A DNA stretch of 64,000 nt from an uncultured Helicobacter sp. (GCF_910577135.1 NZ_CAJTLL010000006.1:1-64000); one strand, 5' to 3'. Shown: positions 37,094-44,536, counted from the stretch's first letter. Numbers and translations: made by a program. The notes: generated by a model not told the origin, from the letters alone.

Positions 37094-37858
37094 AGTTGAA
37101 GCCCCTTGGATAACATCAAACAAAATAGCAGAGCAGCATCCGGCAATAATAGCTATACCTTAATTGCCCCCCCCAATATACAACATACACAGAGCTTCTA
37201 AGCTTTGCTTCTCAACCCAAAAGCGTAAAAAATAGAGAGCTTGAAGCATTGTTTTAAGATTACTTTGAGCAACGCTTTGCTTAAACAATTAAGCAATACA
37301 TAAGCTCTTATTGCGTATCCTACTCTATTTATTTTCATCAATAAGAAAAAGTGCATTAATTTTTTTGGCTGCAAATGCAGTCCATATTCCACATACAAGG
37401 GGTTGAAATGACTATCACAAAATGCTTTTCTCCTAGCATCACTTACACCAGCGGGATAAGCATATTTGTAATACTATCCCTGATGCAAATAAGACATAAG
37501 CCGCAGAACTCACTATGCTTAATCAAAAGCTTTTTACTTTACTTACCCTAGCTCCACTCCTTCTTAGTGTGGATGTTAATGCCACGGTTAATGGAGCCAC
37601 TCTCAATGGGAATACCTATACCAATATTGCCGGACGACAAGTATATGTTACAGGCAATGAGTCTAATAATGATATTAATGTATCTAATCCTCCTCTAGGA
37701 ACCTCTCAAATCCACGCCGTTACAGGAGCAAGTATAGGGCTAAGTGGTGCACAGCTAAGAAGTTTAAGCATTACCAATGCTATTAATCAAACCAATAGAA
37801 ATGTCGTATGGCTTGACAATTCAAGCTTAACAACCTTCACCAATGCTGGCACACTCAC
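36616..37858. repeat. Tandem duplication unit 2 (nearly complete)
   Basis: Second copy of the 1297-bp unit, 1243 bp long. It ends inside copy 3, right after GGCACACTCAC, where sequence diverges into TCAAGAACAGAGGGGC. The identity means a very recent event, or an assembly effect. Confidence 0.9.
37048..37123 (-). pseudogene. Inverted surface-protein fragment at the 3' end of copy 2
   Basis: Exact repeat of the fragment at 35751-35826 as part of the tandem unit. It carries the third copy of the 44-nt sequence (37048-37091, minus sense), giving one + and two - copies within 2.4 kb. Confidence 0.75.
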
Positions 37859-37907
37859 ATCAAGAACAGAGGGGCAAACTATTAATCCAAACAGATTATG
37901 CAAATAG
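37515..37907 (+). CDS. Truncated surface protein, copy 3 (N-terminal part only)
   Basis: 130 residues, identical to copy 2 for the first 114, then a different end (SRTEGQTINPNRLCK) and a stop. It holds the signal peptide and the first beta-helix turns only. It is probably a broken gene whose 3' part was lost where the recombinase segment begins. Confidence 0.55.
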   Translation: MLNQKLFTLLTLAPLLLSVDVNATVNGATLNGNTYTNIAGRQVYVTGNESNNDINVSNPPLGTSQIHAVTGASIGLSGAQLRSLSITNAINQTNRNVVWLDNSSLTTFTNAGTLTSRTEGQTINPNRLCK

Positions 37908-38000
37908 ATTTATGTAGAGAGTTAATCTCAATAGTTAATGCAAATAAACAATCTAAATAGTTTAAAACCCTTCTTTATTTGACATATTTGCTTCTGCTAC

Positions 38001-38687
38001 TTACTTTTTCATTCTCGCAATAAGTGAGGTGCTTTTATCTTTCTCTATACGCAAAGCTTCTACAATTTTTTTATTCCTACGGCAATACATATAAAATCCG
38101 TGGTAAGTTCCCTCTTTACCTATAAGCTTCCAAATACTCCCTAAATCTAAATCTTTTTGAATATACTCGATGACTTCTTGCTCATATTTATCCCATTTAC
38201 TTATGCTTGTTCTCCCTTTGGGTCGCCCTAAGATTTTACCTTGAGCTTTTGCTGCGGCTAAGCCTTCCTTGGTGCGCATAGATAAAAACTCTTTTTCAGT
38301 TTCTGCAATGTGAGCGTATATTGTAAGTATAAGTTGCTCTGTATTGCTTTGAGATGTGCTTAGCTCTTTTTGTTTGACAAAGATAAATTGAATTCCTATT
38401 TGTGATAGCTCTAAGAGGAGATTCATCACCTCTAGCATACCTCTGCCTAGCTTACTAAGGTCAGTGGTAATAAGCACATCACCTTTATTTAATCTTGATT
38501 TGAGGGCTGCTATTTTACGTTGTTCTTGGCTTTTTTTACTTGAAAGGGTGGCTTCAAGAAGCTCATCAATAATAAGCTGATGGGTTTGAGCGTATTCTAA
38601 GATAAGCTGTTTTTGTTTATCATTCTCTTGCTTTTCAACACCCACTCTAAGATATGCAATTATCATTATTCTTTTATCCATACTCAA
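38001..38687 (-). CDS. Serine-recombinase-like protein lacking the catalytic serine
   Basis: 228 residues of resolvase/invertase type (Mpi/Pin-like). The N-terminal catalytic fold reads IAYLRVGVEKQENDKQKQL, where the family has YxRVS: the nucleophilic Ser is Gly (codon GGT, 38640-38642). The second motif is DLSKLGRGMLEV (family SRLGR), so one of the active-site Arg positions is Lys. The E-helix EKEFLSMRTKEGLAAAKAQG and the GRPKG entry to a C-terminal helix-turn-helix are normal. It may be inactive, or act as a DNA-binding accessory protein. It lies among the surface-protein fragments, on the minus strand. Confidence 0.8.
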   Translation of the reverse strand: MSMDKRIMIIAYLRVGVEKQENDKQKQLILEYAQTHQLIIDELLEATLSSKKSQEQRKIAALKSRLNKGDVLITTDLSKLGRGMLEVMNLLLELSQIGIQFIFVKQKELSTSQSNTEQLILTIYAHIAETEKEFLSMRTKEGLAAAKAQGKILGRPKGRTSISKWDKYEQEVIEYIQKDLDLGSIWKLIGKEGTYHGFYMYCRRNKKIVEALRIEKDKSTSLIARMKK

Positions 38688-38889
38688 TATAAAAATGTAA
38701 TTTTATATTTTTTTTATTAAATAATCTTTAAATATAATTAATGAACTTTTTATACAGAATAGATTCAAATAAAATATTTTAGTTTATCTAAAAATCGATA
38801 TATCTTATTAATCTAAAGATTCCTTTTAAATATAAAAGTTTCCTGTAAAACGAAGTTTCTTTAGAAAAGAGATTGAATGATTAAGCCAT
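38688..38889. other. AT-rich upstream region of the recombinase-like gene
   Basis: Very AT-rich (T8, AAATATAATTAATG). No gene. It presumably holds the minus-strand promoter of the recombinase-like gene. Confidence 0.4.
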
Positions 38890-38967
38890 TCAAACCCCTC
38901 GAACATTAATAGCTTGCCCTCCAGTAGTGGAAGTGAGTGTGCCAGCATTTGTGAGGGTTGTTAAGGA
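38890..38967 (-). pseudogene. Inverted 26-codon surface-protein fragment
   Basis: The minus frame reads SLTTLTNAGTLTSTTGGQ, then AINVRGV and a stop. It matches copies 2 and 3 around GTLTSTTQGQAVN. It has no start and directly abuts the promoter of the small peptide gene at 39065. Together with the + copies at 36.5 and 37.8 kb it forms another inverted pair, this time across the recombinase-like gene. Confidence 0.7.
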
Positions 38968-38980
38968 ATAATGTAGATTT

Positions 38981-39063
38981 TATAATGTAGTATAATTGTA
39001 GTGGGGCTGTCCTAAGGGGTGGCTGCCCCTTAGATGATAGCCTCCTTTAAAAAAAGGAGGCTA
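38981..39063 (+). promoter_or_regulatory. Promoter and structured 5' leader with a buried Shine-Dalgarno
   Basis: Two TATAAT boxes at 38981-38986 and 38991-38996 put transcription start near 39003. The leader then forms CTAAGGGG (39012-39019) with CCCCTTAG (39026-39033), and directly after it TAGCCTCCTTT (39038-39048) with AAAGGAGGCTA (39053-39063) around a 4-A loop. The second, perfect 11-bp stem contains the whole Shine-Dalgarno AAAGGAGG of the peptide ORF. Such anti-SD hairpins hold type I toxin mRNAs silent. Confidence 0.75.
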
Positions 39064-39103
39064 AATGAGTAAGATTTATTCGCAAATCTTAGCAGCCATT
39101 ATA
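39003..39103 (-). ncRNA. Candidate antisense RNA over the toxin-like gene
   Basis: On the minus strand TAGTATAAT (-10 at 39103-39098) lies inside the peptide ORF. A transcript starting near 39091 would run through the start codon, the Shine-Dalgarno hairpin and the leader, as antitoxin RNAs such as IsoA do over AapA genes. The same minus-strand box TAGTATAAT is kept in the paralogue (about 39268-39278). The 3' end of the RNA is a guess: it is placed at the leader end. Confidence 0.45.
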
Positions 39104-39136
39104 CTACTATGTATAATAGTAGTCAAGTGCTACTAA
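39065..39136 (+). CDS. Putative type I toxin-like membrane peptide (23 aa)
   Basis: MSKIYSQILAAIILLCIIVV then KCY and stop. A short basic/polar head is followed by a 16-residue hydrophobic helix and a Lys-Cys-Tyr end, the layout of small inner-membrane toxins such as Helicobacter AapA, Ldr or Hok-type peptides, though not their sequence. AAAGGAGG lies 4 nt before ATG. Downstream, CGCTCACT...AGTGAGCG (39148-39173) makes a 3' stem. Two paralogues lie at 34638-34697 and 39235-39450. The strong leader structure and antisense promoter argue that the ORF is real; toxicity is inference. Confidence 0.65.
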   Translation: MSKIYSQILAAIILLCIIVVKCY

Positions 39137-39205
39137 GATAGTCCAAGCGCTCACTTTTGGCTTGAGAGTGAGCGTATCTTGTCCTACCTCTTATCAAGTC
39201 CTTGT
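39121..39205. repeat. Right arm of the long inverted repeat
   Basis: Inverse complement of 34574-34655. It begins in the last codons of the peptide ORF (GTCAAGTGCTACTAAGAT), includes the 3' stem, and ends TACCTCTTATCAAGTCCTTG. The pair encloses the surface-protein fragments and the recombinase-like gene. Confidence 0.8.
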
Positions 39206-39234
39206 TTTAGCCTCTTCATAAAAAGGAGATTGCC

Positions 39235-39450
39235 CTGAAAGCAAGATTTACACGAATCTTGGTAGCTATTATACTATTATATGTAATAGCTTTTACTATT
39301 GTGCTGTGTGCGCCGCTCTTGTATAAATGGAAACACATTCCATTTATACGTCTAAAGGATAGAGTTAAATTAAGGCTAAAGCTTTGTTTGACCCCTTGCG
39401 TGATTTCATCATACGCACAAAGTGCTTATCCACACTTGCTTGTAGCGTAG
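39235..39450 (+). pseudogene. Second toxin-like paralogue with lost start codon
   Basis: CTGAAAGCAAGATTTACACG... aligns with the intact copy's ATGAGTAAGATTTATTCGC, but the initiation codon is CTG (39235) after AAAAAGGAG. The peptide would read ILVAIILLYVIAFTIVLCAP before running on to TAG at 39450. A later TTG (39259) has no ribosome site. The leader stem has decayed to CTCTT/AAGGAG. A 12-bp perfect stem, GTATAAATGGAA (39321-39332), follows the hydrophobic part. Probably silenced. Confidence 0.5.
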
Positions 39451-39510
39451 CATACGAGCGAAGCTCTTATCCTTTGGCAAATCCCACAAAGACAAACTCA
39501 TTTTTGAATG
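39405..39510. repeat. Dispersed modular intergenic repeat, copy E
   Basis: TCATACGCACAAAGTGCTTATCCACACTTG (seen as TCATACGCACAAAGTGCTTA and following bases) matches 54421-54452, and GCGTAGCATACGAGCGAAGC with CTCTTATCCTTTGGCAAATC matches 54348-54390. The two modules stand in the opposite order from the 54-kb copy. No gene; the 70-codon frame at 39384-39596 is repeat-derived. Confidence 0.75.
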
Positions 39511-39598
39511 CAACTCACTTTAGCTTGATGGCGGGCATAGCTTTGTTTTGCCTCTTAAGCCTGCAGATTTTGTGTGGCTTTTTAAGCTATAAATAATC

Positions 39599-40942
39599 TT
39601 AAATTGTATCAGGCAATGTTTTTTGTCTCAAAAAGCTAAAGGGTGGCAGAGGTAAAGGGAGCTTAAAGGCATTTGTATTGCCACTATGGATAGAATCTAG
39701 CTCTTTGCCATTTTGCAAACAGATTCTATCAAATCTCATCATTTTTACGCCATTTTCTTTATAGATTTCGCCTATCTCGCTCTTGCCACAAGCCACATCA
39801 GCGTCAAATGGCATAACAATCTCCTTTGACTCTCCTACTCTAATAGTGTGGCGGCACATCGCCCATTCCCCACTCTCATCGACTTCGGCATTGACTTGAT
39901 AGCTGCCCTCACTTATAGCGGTTAGATGATTTTGCGTATTGAGCTTTTCATAAGGGCGATGGACAAGATAACCATCGGTGAATCCGCGATTTTTAAGCGT
40001 GTTAAGCTCATTGATATAAAATGCACTATTGTCCCTTTTCGCATAATAGTCATCAATCGCCGCACGATATGCTCTAGCGGTAATCCCCGCATAATAGTTT
40101 GACTTCGTGCGCCCCTCGATTTTCAGAGCATCAACCGCGCCAGATTCTAGAATCTCGCGGATATGTCCGCTTAGGTTTAAATCCTTAGAGTTAAAAATAT
40201 GCGTCCCTAAGCCCTCTGTCTCTTCAAGTCTCATCATTACGCCATTATCAGGGTTTTTCACATAAAATTCCCTGCCATCAAATTTGACTAATTCATCATT
40301 TTCTATATTGCGGACAAAATATTCATAGTCAAATCGGCAGTCATTAGCACAACTCCCACGATTAGGCACACGCCCACTTTGCAAAGCAGAAATCAAGCAT
40401 CGCCCAGAAAAGGCAAAGCACATGCTGCCATGCACGAAAATTTCAATCTCTAAATCAGGCAAATGCTTTTTAATCTCTAGTGCGTCTTTAAGGCTCATCT
40501 CTCTTGCGGCGATTATGCGCTTAATGCCCATTTTATAAAACACCTCCGCGTCAAGGACATTGAGCACATTTGCTTGTGTGGAGAGGTGGATAGGGATTTG
40601 CGGGGCAATCTTTTGGGCTAAAGCTACGACGCCAATAGCCGCTACGATAAACGCGTCAGGCTTGAGGGCTGCCATCTTTTCTATATGGGATTGCAGGAGT
40701 TTGAGCTGGGAATTAAAAGGAAAGCCATTAATGGTAACAAAAACTTTTTTGCCTAGATTATGGGCATATTTCACACCCTCTGCAAAATCCTCAAAAGTAA
40801 ATTCCTTCCCCGCACGTGTCCTTAAAGAGAAGTGGCTCACGCCTCCATATACAGCATCAGCCCCATAGGCAAGGGCGATTTTAAGCTTTTTGAGATTCCC
40901 CGCAGGGGAGAGAAGCTGAATGTTTTTAGATGCTGCGTTCAT
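39599..40942 (-). CDS. trhP: U32 family protein, tRNA uridine hydroxylation (TrhP/YegQ-type)
   Basis: U32 peptidase-family enzyme of 447 residues; characterised relatives act in prephenate-dependent 5-hydroxyuridine formation in tRNA position 34. ELLSPAGNLKKLKIA-like start (QLLSPAGNLKKLKIALAYG), ADAVYGG and the IHLSTQANVLN motif are present. The iron-sulfur Cys cluster region is visible in HGSMCFAFSGRCLIS and RGSCANDCRFDY. A C-terminal beta domain follows. H. pylori has the same neighbour, cheZ. The older label collagenase PrtC belongs to this family. Confidence 0.87.
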   Translation of the reverse strand: MNAASKNIQLLSPAGNLKKLKIALAYGADAVYGGVSHFSLRTRAGKEFTFEDFAEGVKYAHNLGKKVFVTINGFPFNSQLKLLQSHIEKMAALKPDAFIVAAIGVVALAQKIAPQIPIHLSTQANVLNVLDAEVFYKMGIKRIIAAREMSLKDALEIKKHLPDLEIEIFVHGSMCFAFSGRCLISALQSGRVPNRGSCANDCRFDYEYFVRNIENDELVKFDGREFYVKNPDNGVMMRLEETEGLGTHIFNSKDLNLSGHIREILESGAVDALKIEGRTKSNYYAGITARAYRAAIDDYYAKRDNSAFYINELNTLKNRGFTDGYLVHRPYEKLNTQNHLTAISEGSYQVNAEVDESGEWAMCRHTIRVGESKEIVMPFDADVACGKSEIGEIYKENGVKMMRFDRICLQNGKELDSIHSGNTNAFKLPLPLPPFSFLRQKTLPDTI

Positions 40943-40962
40943 CTTAAATTTATTTGGGGTGG

Positions 40963-41643
40963 TTATTTCGCGCCAAATGAAGCGATTAGAGCTTCAATAT
41001 CATTTTCATTAGCTACATCTTCTTTGTTATCCCCGGTGATAAACACAGCTGAACTTACACGTTTGTTATCATCGATTTTCCCCTCAAATAGGGAATTCAT
41101 ATATTGAGCCAATGCACGCATAACATTAATCACGCGCTCAATCTTTTGACGATGAATGTCTTGATATTGCATTAAATCCATTGCCTGCATAGAAGCGTCG
41201 CTCACATTGTTAGCTGATTCTATAATCTCTTTATTGCTTTTCTGTGCATTTTTTGTCGCTTCTAGGGCATTTTGAAAGCTTTGAATATGAGGGAATGTCG
41301 CACAAAGCTTACCAAAAAGCTCTTCTTGGCTTGCTAAATACTTCTTAATGTTTTTTGTTTGTTGGATAATTTCTTCAGCTCCATTACTCATAATCTCAAG
41401 CTGGTCAAAAATCTGTGTGCCTTTGACTTCCGTGTCTTTGGTTACTTCGTCGAGCTGATGGACGACTTTATGCTCTTGGGTTGGGGGAGGTGGAGGCCAC
41501 TTCTTACCTGCTTCTATGCGAAAATCATTAGGATCGACTAACTCTTTTTTGAATTCGGAATCATCACTAGAGTTTGAAGTCTCATCAACCTCAGTAATAT
41601 CAGGCTCCCCATTCATAAGAGAATCTAGCTCTTCTTGCGTCAT
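40963..41643 (-). CDS. cheZ: Chemotaxis phosphatase CheZ, Campylobacterota type
   Basis: 226 residues. The N-terminal third is acidic and disordered with a PPPPP run. The helical part carries LMQYQDIHRQKIERVINVM, equivalent to the CheZ catalytic helix (Asp and Gln that position the water attacking CheY-P). The C-terminal end DIEALIASFGAK is the CheY-tethering peptide. It dephosphorylates CheY-P at the chemoreceptor array or flagellar pole. Linked to trhP (20-nt gap), as in H. pylori. Confidence 0.87.
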   Translation of the reverse strand: MTQEELDSLMNGEPDITEVDETSNSSDDSEFKKELVDPNDFRIEAGKKWPPPPPTQEHKVVHQLDEVTKDTEVKGTQIFDQLEIMSNGAEEIIQQTKNIKKYLASQEELFGKLCATFPHIQSFQNALEATKNAQKSNKEIIESANNVSDASMQAMDLMQYQDIHRQKIERVINVMRALAQYMNSLFEGKIDDNKRVSSAVFITGDNKEDVANENDIEALIASFGAK

Positions 41644-41716
41644 TATATTTCCTCTTTTTAATAAAATGAATATCCATTATACTATATTATTCATTTAAGT
41701 AGTTTATGAATTTGAT

Positions 41717-42619
41717 TTACTCTTTCGCATCACTGCTTGCACCGCATTTATAAAGCATAGGACTAAAGGCTTTATCAGCGATGATGACTTGCTCTCCAAC
41801 CTTAAAACTCGCCGCTTCAATAGGGTCATAAACAATTTTTAGAATCTCCCCTCCGCATAGTATGCTAACAATACACATATTTTCATAACGCTCAATATCG
41901 ATAATCTCACCGCTTAGCTTCAGTTTTGCGCTTAATCGTTTTTGGATAAAGACACTTTCATTATTCCCATCGCGGATAATGCGTCCATTTTGTATCACAA
42001 GGGTGCGCGAGGCAAGAGTAAAGATCTCGCTTAAATTATGACTTACAAGCATAGTGGTTAAATGCAAATGCTTGTGGATATGCCCAAGCTCATTTTGCAA
42101 AGTCTTGCTCATCGCATTATCAAGCGCAGAAAAAGGCTCATCAAGGAGTAGGATAGCAGGACGTGAAGCAAGGGCGCGAGCGAGTGCTACACGTTGGGAT
42201 TGTCCGCCGGAGAGTTGATGAATCCTTGTTTTTTTAAGAGGCTGCAAATCCATAAGCGTGATAAGCTCATTAGCATAGCCCTTGTCTTTCTTATCCTGTA
42301 TCCCAAAGCAAATATTATCATACACATTAAGATGAGGGAAAAGTGCGTAATTTTGAAACACAAATCCTATGCGCCGCTTCTGTGGAGGGAGATTGATATT
42401 TTTTGATGTATCGAGCCATATTTCTTTGCCAACGCGAATATAGCCATCTTGCGCTCCATCAAGTCCGCTTAAAACGCGCAAAATACTTGTTTTACCCGCT
42501 CCACTTTTACCAAAAAGCGCGATAAACTCGCCAAAGTTGATATGTTTATCAATTTCTAATGTAAATGCCCCATTGCTTCCTAAGAGCGGCTTAGAAAAGC
42601 GTATATGAATATCATTCAT
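41717..42619 (-). CDS. modC: Molybdate ABC transporter, ATP-binding protein
   Basis: 300 residues. Walker A GKSGAGKTS, Q-loop FVFQNYALFPHL, signature LSGGQSQRVALARALA, Walker B ILLLDEPFSALD and the H-loop MLVSHN are all present. A short C-terminal TOBE/Mop-like region (about 230-300) is reduced relative to E. coli ModC (352 aa). It overlaps modB by 4 nt. Cytoplasmic energy unit for molybdate uptake, needed for molybdenum-cofactor enzymes. Confidence 0.92.
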   Translation of the reverse strand: MNDIHIRFSKPLLGSNGAFTLEIDKHINFGEFIALFGKSGAGKTSILRVLSGLDGAQDGYIRVGKEIWLDTSKNINLPPQKRRIGFVFQNYALFPHLNVYDNICFGIQDKKDKGYANELITLMDLQPLKKTRIHQLSGGQSQRVALARALASRPAILLLDEPFSALDNAMSKTLQNELGHIHKHLHLTTMLVSHNLSEIFTLASRTLVIQNGRIIRDGNNESVFIQKRLSAKLKLSGEIIDIERYENMCIVSILCGGEILKIVYDPIEAASFKVGEQVIIADKAFSPMLYKCGASSDAKE

Positions 42620-43290
42620 ATCATATCTCTTTGCTGAAAATGCTTGTTGAGATAAAAGATTGCTAAAAGGAGCACGAAACAGATTATAAAGAGTGTAAAG
42701 GCATATTGATGTGCGAGGCTGTAATTGAGTGATTCCACTTCATCATAAATAGCTATACTTGCCACGCGCGTTTTACCCGGGATATTGCCCCCAATCATCA
42801 TTACTACGCCAAATTCCCCTATAGTGTGGGCAAAGCTCGTTACACATCCTAGCAATATAGCAGGTTTGATATTAGGCAAAAGCACAAAAAAGAGCGTATA
42901 AATGCGACTTTTGCCCAATGTGAAACTTGCCTCTTTAAGTGATGATGGGAGGCTTAGAAATGCGCTTTTGATAGGATTACACATAAAGGGTAGGGAAAAA
43001 ATAATACTTGCTAACACAAGCCCTTCAAAGCTAAAGACAAGTTTAATATTAAAATGCTCTAGCAAAAACGCTCCCAAAGCGTTTTTAGGGCTAAATGTAA
43101 TCAAAAGATAAAATCCCAACACAGATGGAGGCAGCACAAGGGGCATCCACACAAGCACTTCACACACAGGGCGCAGGGGATTTGGCGAAAATGCAAGATA
43201 ATTGCCTATGATAATGCCAATAGGCAAAAGAATGATGGTAGTAAGTGTCGCCACAAGAAAAGTAGTTTGCATTGTTTCTAAAAAATCCAC
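42616..43290 (-). CDS. modB: Molybdate ABC transporter, permease
   Basis: 224 residues with five to six membrane helices. The EAA-type loop that docks to ModC is LREASFTLGKSRIYTLFFVLLP (residues SLKEASFTLGKSRIYTLFFV) and the GEFGVVMMIGGNIPGKTRV segment is the ModB hallmark. Stop overlaps modC, and its start shares a base with the stop of the preceding Mop-domain gene. Confidence 0.92.
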   Translation of the reverse strand: MDFLETMQTTFLVATLTTIILLPIGIIIGNYLAFSPNPLRPVCEVLVWMPLVLPPSVLGFYLLITFSPKNALGAFLLEHFNIKLVFSFEGLVLASIIFSLPFMCNPIKSAFLSLPSSLKEASFTLGKSRIYTLFFVLLPNIKPAILLGCVTSFAHTIGEFGVVMMIGGNIPGKTRVASIAIYDEVESLNYSLAHQYAFTLFIICFVLLLAIFYLNKHFQQRDMI

Positions 43291-43703
43291 TACAAAGTCC
43301 TTTCAAGCACGATATGAGCAGGTGATACATACCACGTATATGTTTCTTGCGAAAAGCTAAGTGGCAAGAGTGAGGGGATAAGCGCATTTATACTCAATGC
43401 TTGAGAAAGTGTAGATTCTGTATGAGTAATGGGCGTAATTGCCACACGTGCAAACATACAATCCTGCCCCAAAGGCTGAATCTTACCCTTAAAAGCGTTA
43501 GGAATCCCGAGTGGCATATTATCTTGCCCTTGCAAAATGATGACTTCATTTTCCTTAAAAGTAGCCATTACTTCGCTTTCTAGGGTAAATTCATTAGATT
43601 CAATAACAAGGCTATATAATGTGCCAAACGCGCATTGCATTTGTATCAGCTCACAACCGCTATGTGCGCTAATGTGAGTAATGCGAGATGGAATCTTATT
43701 CAT
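43290..43703 (-). CDS. Mop/TOBE-domain protein in the molybdate operon
   Basis: 137 residues with an N-terminal Mop-like beta domain (RITHISAHSGCELIQMQC, LVIESNEFTLES, VIILQGQDNMPLG). Mop/TOBE domains bind molybdate and occur in ModE, ModC or as free molybdate stores. C. jejuni has a similar small gene between modA and modB. It may buffer molybdate or act as a detached regulatory domain: ModE here lacks its own. Confidence 0.75.
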   Translation of the reverse strand: MNKIPSRITHISAHSGCELIQMQCAFGTLYSLVIESNEFTLESEVMATFKENEVIILQGQDNMPLGIPNAFKGKIQPLGQDCMFARVAITPITHTESTLSQALSINALIPSLLPLSFSQETYTWYVSPAHIVLERTL

Positions 43704-43721
43704 TCCTTGTATCCCTAATGA

Positions 43722-44486
43722 CTAATCAGCCTTATCGTATCCATACTCCTGAAAGATTCTAAGTGCTACTGGTGAAGTCAAAATATATTCTGCAAATTCT
43801 TTAGCAAGCACAGAATCTTTGCCGTGATTGGGGATTATAAGTGCTTGATTGATAGGCTTATAGGTAGATTCATCGACTACCACATAGGTTAAATTGGGCG
43901 TTTTATTATCTTTAATGACCATCGAAAGCGCACTAAAGCCAATTTGAGCAGAACCTTGCAACACATAAGTAGTTGCTTGTCCTATGGATTCACCTGTGCG
44001 AAGCTTAGATTTAAGCTTTTTGTCTAGTTTTTGGGATTTTAAAAACTCTTGTGCTGCCTTTCCATAAGGAGCTACTTTAGGATTAGGAATAGCAATATCT
44101 GTTAGCTTATCATCTTTTAAAATATCAATATTGCTTGCATTAAAATTAGCATTTGCGCTAATAAGTGCTAACTTGCCTTTGGCATAGTTTTTAGGCGCTT
44201 CAGGGGCTAATTTATCTTTATAAACTTGCTCGGGATAGCTGACATCTGCTGCGATAAAAAGATGAGCAGGAGAACCCTCTTTAATCTGTGCATACGCCTT
44301 GCCAGAAGCGATATAACTCACTTGAATCTTATCTTTTTTATGTGTTTTAAGAAATTCTTTCTTAATATCCTCAAGCACATATTTGAGACTAGCAGCCGCA
44401 AGGACATTAATCTCTTCAGCTACCGCTCCCACACAAATAAATGCACTCAAAACACATACGCTAAGCACTCTTTTAAATTTCTTCAT
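43722..44486 (-). CDS. modA: Molybdate-binding periplasmic protein
   Basis: 254 residues with a signal peptide (VLSVCVLSAFICVGAVAEE). The mature start EINVLAAASLKYVLEDI and the VSYIASGKAYAQIKEGSPAHLFIAAD region (shown as SGKAYAQIKEGSPAHLFIAA) match the ModA oxyanion site. GESIGQATTYVLQGSAQIGF and the C-terminal EFAEYILTSPVALRIFQEYG are typical. First structural gene of the transporter. Confidence 0.93.
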   Translation of the reverse strand: MKKFKRVLSVCVLSAFICVGAVAEEINVLAAASLKYVLEDIKKEFLKTHKKDKIQVSYIASGKAYAQIKEGSPAHLFIAADVSYPEQVYKDKLAPEAPKNYAKGKLALISANANFNASNIDILKDDKLTDIAIPNPKVAPYGKAAQEFLKSQKLDKKLKSKLRTGESIGQATTYVLQGSAQIGFSALSMVIKDNKTPNLTYVVVDESTYKPINQALIIPNHGKDSVLAKEFAEYILTSPVALRIFQEYGYDKAD

Positions 44487-44520
44487 ACATAACTCCTTGT
44501 GTTAAAGTGAAAGTTAAGTC

Positions 44521-44536
44521 ATATAATATTTTATAT
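44521..44536. promoter_or_regulatory. Candidate ModE operator upstream of modA
   Basis: ATATAA-TATT-TTATAT, a perfect 6-bp inverted repeat in the 69-bp gap between modE and modA. ModE sites in other bacteria are AT-rich palindromes ahead of modA, so this is a plausible target, but the sequence could also just be promoter DNA. Confidence 0.35.

Noticed and set aside
39259-39450. 63-codon frame starting at TTG 39259 as a normal gene
   Set aside because: The TTG has no ribosome site; alignment to 39065-39136 shows that the true start position is the CTG at 39235, so I treat it as a decayed paralogue.
43160-43387. 75-codon frame overlapping the modB start
   Set aside because: Out-of-frame shadow of modB and the Mop-domain gene.
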